A DNA stretch of 7,260 bases, from assembly GCA_937901025.1 (NCBI GenBank), contig CALCGR010000016.1, forward strand, positions 1 to 7,260. Reading direction: 5' to 3'. The position numbers and the translations under genes were made by a program. Origin of the DNA: an uncultured Bacteroidales bacterium. GTDB lineage: Bacteria > Bacteroidota > Bacteroidia > Bacteroidales > Paludibacteraceae. Positions 6,479-7,260 of this stretch are shown in pieces. Each line of letters opens with the position of its first letter. Within the stretch, counting starts at the first letter, position 1. The notes beneath the pieces were generated by a model. The model was not told the origin of the DNA and ran no database searches. It was given only the letters and a program-made list of their open reading frames with translations.

Positions 6479-7260
6479 AGCAGTTTATAGATGACAAAAG
6501 AGAACAGGGTTCCCATAAACATAATAAACTTCATTTCCTCCTGTGGTGCTTTGTAATCCGCAGGAATCTTCGCCGTCCAAAGTAAGACAAGAAGACAAAC
6601 GAGCGGGACCATAAGCCCAAAAGCCCAATAGCGAACGGGGAGCGAGGTCCAAGCTGTGTTAAAAGGCAAAAGAACAAAAAGGCAATAACTCAATCCGGCG
6701 ATAGTGAGGAGGATAAGCGCGGTCACAATAATCTTTGTCTTCGTGTCGCCTAAGACGACGGGTAAGGTATGGCACTCCAGTTCGGCATCGCCTATCTGGT
6801 CTTGCATATCCTTGATGATCTCCCGTATCCAGGTGGTGAGGAAAGCAAAAACGGCGAACCCGCCGAGCCACACCAAAAGACTGTGGGGTAGGGGTGTCTG
6901 AGAAACGATGTCCCCCAAACGGTCGTATAGTTTATGGGCATAGCCGATGTTAGCAAAGGCGATAATCAACGGCGGAAAACTCGACAACAACGCAATAATC
7001 AAATTCCCTATCAAGAACTGCCGCTTATATCCCGACGAATAAAACCAAAGCAGTCCGGGGGTGATGCCGATAAGGATACCGACGGTCCAACTGCGGCAGA
7101 GGATAGCGGCCATGACGCCGGTGACAAGACCGATGGAGGAGAGGATGACACTCAGTCGGAAGGCCGTTTGCTTGTCCATGGTACGCGTGACGATGACGCG
7201 GTCCGGACGATTGATGCGGTCAATCTTCACATCGAAATAATCGTTGATGACATACCCTCC
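6475..7260 (-). CDS. UbiA family prenyltransferase, probably geranylgeranylglycerol-phosphate geranylgeranyltransferase (5' truncated by window edge)
   Basis: Integral-membrane enzyme that moves a polyprenyl chain from its diphosphate to an acceptor. Relatives in Bacteroidota are usually annotated as DGGGP synthase (EC 2.5.1.42), an archaeal-type ether-lipid enzyme. The frame is open to the window edge, so the 261 codons lack only the N-terminus, probably a few tens of residues. The GTG at 7230 cannot be the start, because it would cut through the first Asp-rich motif NDYFDVKID (residues 6-14). The second Asp-rich motif, IKDMQDQIGD, is at 149-158; together these bind the Mg-prenyl diphosphate. 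Hydrophobic helices lie at about 34-54, 59-77, 83-103, 125-143, 170-190, 198-220 and 239-255. YSSGYKRQFLIGN at 74-86 is the usual family loop. The stop overlaps the maf start in ATGA. The acceptor cannot be read from sequence: quinone, haem or glycerol-phosphate substrates are possible, and the DGGGP assignment rests on phylum habit and motif style. Confidence 0.83.
   Translation of the reverse strand, partial: GGYVINDYFDVKIDRINRPDRVIVTRTMDKQTAFRLSVILSSIGLVTGVMAAILCRSWTVGILIGITPGLLWFYSSGYKRQFLIGNLIIALLSSFPPLIIAFANIGYAHKLYDRLGDIVSQTPLPHSLLVWLGGFAVFAFLTTWIREIIKDMQDQIGDAELECHTLPVVLGDTKTKIIVTALILLTIAGLSYCLFVLLPFNTAWTSLPVRYWAFGLMVPLVCLLVLLWTAKIPADYKAPQEEMKFIMFMGTLFSFVIYKLL

Noticed and set aside
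7228..7230. GTG on the - strand as a possible start of the prenyltransferase
   Set aside because: Starting there would remove the first half of the NDYFDVKID substrate-binding motif, and the frame is open to the window edge.
7255..7260. GGAGGG on the - strand at the right edge, resembling a Shine-Dalgarno site
   Set aside because: It codes for Gly-Gly directly before the NDYFD motif of the prenyltransferase, so it is inside the gene. The ATG shortly after it is out of frame.
1..7260. CRISPR arrays, insertion sequences, tRNA or rRNA genes, riboswitches, phage genes
   Set aside because: No regularly spaced repeats, terminal inverted repeats, transposase motifs or RNA-gene signatures were seen. 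Coding genes leave only 14 bases free.

Overview
The window looks like a chromosomal housekeeping segment from a member of the Bacteroidota, most likely Bacteroidales. Four things point there: a branching enzyme fragment of the eukaryote-like GH13_8 type, a DUF5686 outer-membrane protein (a family typical of this phylum), a UbiA-type prenyltransferase of the kind annotated in this phylum as DGGGP synthase, and no Shine-Dalgarno sequence before any of the four visible starts. G+C is roughly one half by eye. Genus and species cannot be named from this sequence.

Left part (1-5923, + strand): a tightly packed run of four genes. It holds the 3' end of glgB (glycogen branching enzyme), nagB (glucosamine-6-phosphate deaminase), cysS (cysteinyl-tRNA synthetase) and a DUF5686 protein with a signal peptide and a probable C-terminal outer-membrane beta-barrel. 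The glgB-nagB gap is 12 nt, nagB and cysS share one base, and cysS and the DUF5686 gene are 2 nt apart (or overlap by 13 nt if an earlier GTG is used). This reads as one operon whose promoter lies left of the window.

Right part (5918-7260, - strand): a second, convergent unit. A UbiA-family prenyltransferase gene enters from the right edge, truncated at its 5' end, and overlaps maf (a nucleotide pyrophosphatase of the dTTP/UTP type) by 4 nt in an ATGA junction. The two units meet tail to tail and share the self-complementary hexamer TTATAA, so each gene's last Leu codon lies on the other's stop codon.

Functionally, GlgB works on glycogen storage, and NagB links amino sugars to fructose-6-phosphate and ammonia. 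CysS serves translation. The DUF5686 protein belongs to the cell envelope, UbiA to membrane prenyl-lipid synthesis, and Maf to nucleotide-pool cleaning. Apart from shared transcription, no single pathway joins them.

Only 14 bases of the window are non-coding. I found no mobile element, CRISPR array, RNA gene or phage gene. No previously undescribed system is evident. The least understood component is the DUF5686 protein, and the most unusual sequence-level feature is the repeated Leu-stop hexamer TTATAA at four of six gene ends.
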